Shown in pieces: positions 14,314 to 15,449 of a stretch of 15,449 bases of DNA. Below the pieces are notes generated by a model. That model had not been told where the DNA came from. It searched no databases and saw only the letters and a list, made by a program, of their open reading frames with translations. Each line of letters starts with the position of its first letter. Positions within the stretch are counted from its first letter, which is position 1. This DNA comes from Candidatus Kaiserbacteria bacterium (GTDB lineage Bacteria > Patescibacteriota > Minisyncoccia > Phycocordibacterales > UBA918): contig QKBW01000033.1 of assembly GCA_003245875.1 (NCBI GenBank), positions 1-15,449 on the forward strand, in the 5' to 3' direction. Both the position numbers and the translations under genes were made by a program.

Positions 14314-14344
14314 AAAAGGCCAGAAGCTCTGCTTCTGGCCTTTT
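14314..14344 (+). terminator. rplB operon terminator
   Basis: A perfect 14-bp stem, AAAAGGCCAGAAGC (14314-14327) with GCTTCTGGCCTTTT (14331-14344), closes a TCT loop. A-run and T-run lie at the base, so it may be bidirectional. The promoter of the next gene begins 2 nt later. Confidence 0.8.
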
Positions 14345-14345
14345 G

Positions 14346-14354
14346 TGCTATCAT
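14346..14354 (+). promoter_or_regulatory. Extended -10 promoter, leaderless start
   Basis: TGC-TATCAT ends 6 nt before the ATG at 14361. The -35 region falls inside the preceding terminator stem and matches no consensus. Confidence 0.55.
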
Positions 14355-14360
14355 ACACGT

Positions 14361-14663
14361 ATGAGATTCAATTTTTTCAAAAAAGCTGAACAGCCAGCTG
14401 AGCTCAAACCGATCGACTTTGATCGTTTGTTGGAAGTTATGTCAGACGAAACGAAAGGGACGATCGACGGGTTGGTGAATGGTATTGTTATGAATGGTGG
14501 CCGCTTTACTCCTGAAGATAACAACCGTATCGCGCAATTGGCTAGAAGCATTGAAACAAAGTTGGCCACGCAGGGATTTGCTCTAGAAAGCGAGGAGAAA
14601 ATGGTGGATCATTTGCAAACACACATTGCGTCCCTCATTGATCAATATAGACAGGCTGCTTAA
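14361..14663 (+). CDS. Small soluble protein, unknown
   Basis: A 100-aa protein I do not recognise. After a basic start (MRFNFFKKAEQ) it is mostly amphipathic helix with no membrane segment or cysteine (DFDRLLEVMSDETKGTIDGLVNGIV, DNNRIAQLARSIETKLA, KMVDHLQTHIASLIDQYRQAA). The ATG at 14361 is chosen because a promoter ends 6 nt before it; an upstream ATG at 14307 would put the terminator stem inside the protein. Its stop overlaps the 3' end of the opposite-strand gene by 4 nt. Confidence 0.6.
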   Translation: MRFNFFKKAEQPAELKPIDFDRLLEVMSDETKGTIDGLVNGIVMNGGRFTPEDNNRIAQLARSIETKLATQGFALESEEKMVDHLQTHIASLIDQYRQAA

Positions 14664-14977
14664 ACATCAGTCGTTCGCTCTCGGCTCTTGAACGCAAAAT
14701 CCCGCAGGGATTTTGCATTTTTGAGTTGGTCAATGACCCACTGTGGCTTCGTCGTGTGTACCGCGATGTGCTGAACACTTTGGCCGGTGATGATCAGCTG
14801 CAGGCCGGCGGTGGTAATGGTAGCAGTGAGGTGTCGCCTGCCGCTTGTTCCTTTACGGTATACACGTATTTCACCCGGTGCAATCATTTTTATATTGGGT
14901 ATTTTTTTCAGTTCCCGTACTACCAGTTTTGCGGTTTCAGTCAGTGATGTATGTTCTCTCCCGCGTGGTTTAGCCAT
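14660..14977 (-). CDS. DUF2103-like small protein
   Basis: A 105-aa basic protein. The block REHTSLTETAKLVVRELKKIP...APGEIRVYRKGTSGRRHLTATITTAGLQLIITGQSVQHIAVHT resembles, by my reading, the DUF2103 family (a short His-containing start, then a P-G-x-I strand and a C-terminal strand-rich half), described as a predicted metal-binding family; its function is not known to me. The start MAKPRGREHT at 14977 is preferred over an ATG at 15043, which would add 22 residues through a terminator and lie upstream of the gene's promoter. Its last codons overlap the convergent gene, and that gene's terminator lies inside this coding sequence. Confidence 0.6.
   Translation of the reverse strand: MAKPRGREHTSLTETAKLVVRELKKIPNIKMIAPGEIRVYRKGTSGRRHLTATITTAGLQLIITGQSVQHIAVHTTKPQWVIDQLKNAKSLRDFAFKSRERTTDV
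14694..14723 (+). terminator. Terminator of the 14361 gene, inside the opposite-strand CDS
   Basis: GCAAAATCCC (14694-14703) pairs with GGGATTTTGC (14707-14716) around GCA and is followed by ATTTTTG. It lies 31 nt after the plus-strand stop and within the last codons of the minus-strand gene. The T-run is on the plus strand only. Confidence 0.75.
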
Positions 14978-14983
14978 AAGGAG

Positions 14984-14992
14984 AGTATACCA
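14984..14992 (-). promoter_or_regulatory. Extended -10 promoter, leaderless start (minus strand)
   Basis: On the minus strand TGG-TATACT ends 6 nt before the ATG at 14977, the same 9-mer as the promoter at 7552-7560. It begins directly after the T-run of the upstream gene's terminator. Confidence 0.6.
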
Positions 14993-14993
14993 A

Positions 14994-15024
14994 AAAGAAA
15001 CCGCCCGGTGCTTGGTCCGGGCGG
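14994..15024 (-). terminator. Terminator of the 15228-15040 gene
   Basis: CCGCCCGG and CCGGGCGG (15001-15008 and 15017-15024) form a GC stem with an 8-nt loop; on the minus strand TTTCTTTTT follows. It starts 15 nt after the TGA stop. Confidence 0.8.
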
Positions 15025-15039
15025 AAAGGGTGTGTTGGT

Positions 15040-15228
15040 TCACTTGATCGCCCTATCGTTGGTAGAGGCAAAATCGGAGGCGAGCACCTCATCGAGATTG
15101 TCGGAGGCTCCGCCCCCGTACTCCCGTTGATCCAGGCCGGCAATCGCGCGCAGGCCTGCAAGCATCGTCAAGTCTCGTTCTGCGGTATGGGGCATTTGCC
15201 CAAAAACATGGTCGGGATCGTTAGTCAT
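15040..15228 (-). CDS. Small acidic protein, unknown
   Basis: A 62-aa protein I do not recognise, starting MTNDPDHVFGQMPHTAER and containing LTMLAGLRAIAGLDQ, which may be helical. It has no membrane segment or cysteine. The start at 15228 is chosen because GGAG lies 8 nt upstream, the clearest Shine-Dalgarno in the window; an in-frame ATG at 15258 would add 10 residues and lacks one. A GC-rich terminator follows, which supports it as a real transcription unit. Its promoter is unclear: TACTAT on the minus strand at 15304-15299 is possible but has no -35. Confidence 0.5.
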   Translation of the reverse strand: MTNDPDHVFGQMPHTAERDLTMLAGLRAIAGLDQREYGGGASDNLDEVLASDFASTNDRAIK

Positions 15229-15290
15229 GGTGGTTTCTCCGTGCTGTCCGTTACTCATTTTCGCATACTCCCTGCAGCTCGCCAACACCA

Positions 15291-15319
15291 TTGACTTTAT
15301 AGTACTTTTTTCGTACTAT
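15291..15319 (+). promoter_or_regulatory. Strong plus-strand promoter leaving the window
   Basis: TTGACT (15291-15296), a 17-nt spacer and TACTAT (15314-15319) come close to consensus, with discriminator AGCCCAC. The -10 lies in an inverted repeat, TATAGTAC (15298-15305) and GTACTATA (15313-15320). Divergent orientation to the 15228-15040 gene leaves room for a shared regulatory region. Confidence 0.6.
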
Positions 15320-15326
15320 AGCCCAC

Positions 15327-15449
15327 GTTCCCAAACCTCGGGGTGGGCAGCTGCCTGGCAGTGGCACCCTCCCAAACTGTGAACAATAGATTTCGCAGTA
15401 CGTTCCGTTAACCGTACAGAGTGCGAACTCTTCCAAAGCGTTACCCTAC
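15327..15449 (+). ncRNA. Possible structured RNA or long mRNA leader, cut by the window edge
   Basis: The transcript from the promoter at 15291 would begin near 15327. No convincing start codon or ORF follows within 120 nt. Short complementary segments are frequent: GGGTG (15341-15345) with CACCC (15365-15369), GTAC around 15398 with GTAC at 15414, GAG-TGCGAA-CTC (15419-15430). I see no match to tmRNA, RNase P, SRP or tRNA signatures. It may be a stable RNA or the leader of a translation gene outside the window. Confidence 0.25.

Noticed and set aside
14307..14360. Upstream start for the 14361 gene
   Set aside because: It would translate through the rplB terminator stem and precede the gene's own promoter.
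15251..15436. 61-aa minus-strand frame at the right edge
   Set aside because: Cys/Gly-rich with no domain; it crosses the palindromic promoter and overlaps the N-terminal side of the better-supported small gene with no Shine-Dalgarno.
1..15449. CRISPR arrays, insertion sequences, integrases, attachment sites
   Set aside because: No spaced direct-repeat array, transposase or integrase-like protein and no flanking terminal repeats were seen.

Overview
The window reads as chromosomal DNA of a Candidate Phyla Radiation bacterium (Patescibacteria, most likely a parcubacterium). The support is qualitative. Two secreted proteins carry sequence signatures I associate with that group: GYAWSSNVGW repeats, and an N-terminal W-x-EP...API-x-VGS motif. 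Ribosomal genes mostly lack Shine-Dalgarno sequences, intergenic regions are compact, and several promoters sit so close to start codons that leaderless mRNAs are expected. TGA acts as a stop (8848-8850, 15042-15040), so the recoded Gracilibacteria/Absconditabacteria genetic code is unlikely. Base composition is close to even.

Layout. (1) 1-5081: an apparent efflux operon with a membrane-fusion adaptor, an RND pump and, behind its own possible promoter, a small DUF2892-like membrane protein. The operon starts at a near-consensus promoter whose -10 is buried in a palindrome resembling CsoR/CstR-family operators. (2) 5082-7509: fusA (EF-G) behind a roughly 130-nt leader with a very GC-rich hairpin, ending in a perfect 19-bp terminator. 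(3) 7510-9656: three small envelope or secreted proteins of unknown function, lying between fusA and tuf. (4) 9651-14344: the translation block tuf-rpsJ, a strong terminator, then a new promoter and structured leader feeding rplC-rplD-rplW-rplB, ending in a terminator. The usual next genes of the S10 operon (rpsS, rplV, rpsC) are not here. (5) 14345-15449: three small genes, two converging with overlapping ends, and at the right edge a strong plus-strand promoter reading out of the window into GC-rich, structured sequence.

Together, the window shows two regulatory styles. Envelope and accessory genes have extended -10 promoters 6-7 nt before the ATG. Translation genes have TTGCMM-type -35 boxes, GC-rich discriminators and 130-185-nt structured leaders, with small upstream ORFs in the tuf and rplC leaders. 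I found no tRNA, rRNA, CRISPR array, transposase or integrase. The points most worth following up are the palindrome over the RND promoter, the mutually exclusive folds of the rplC leader, the tuf leader, the leaderless promoters, and the possible RNA at the right edge.
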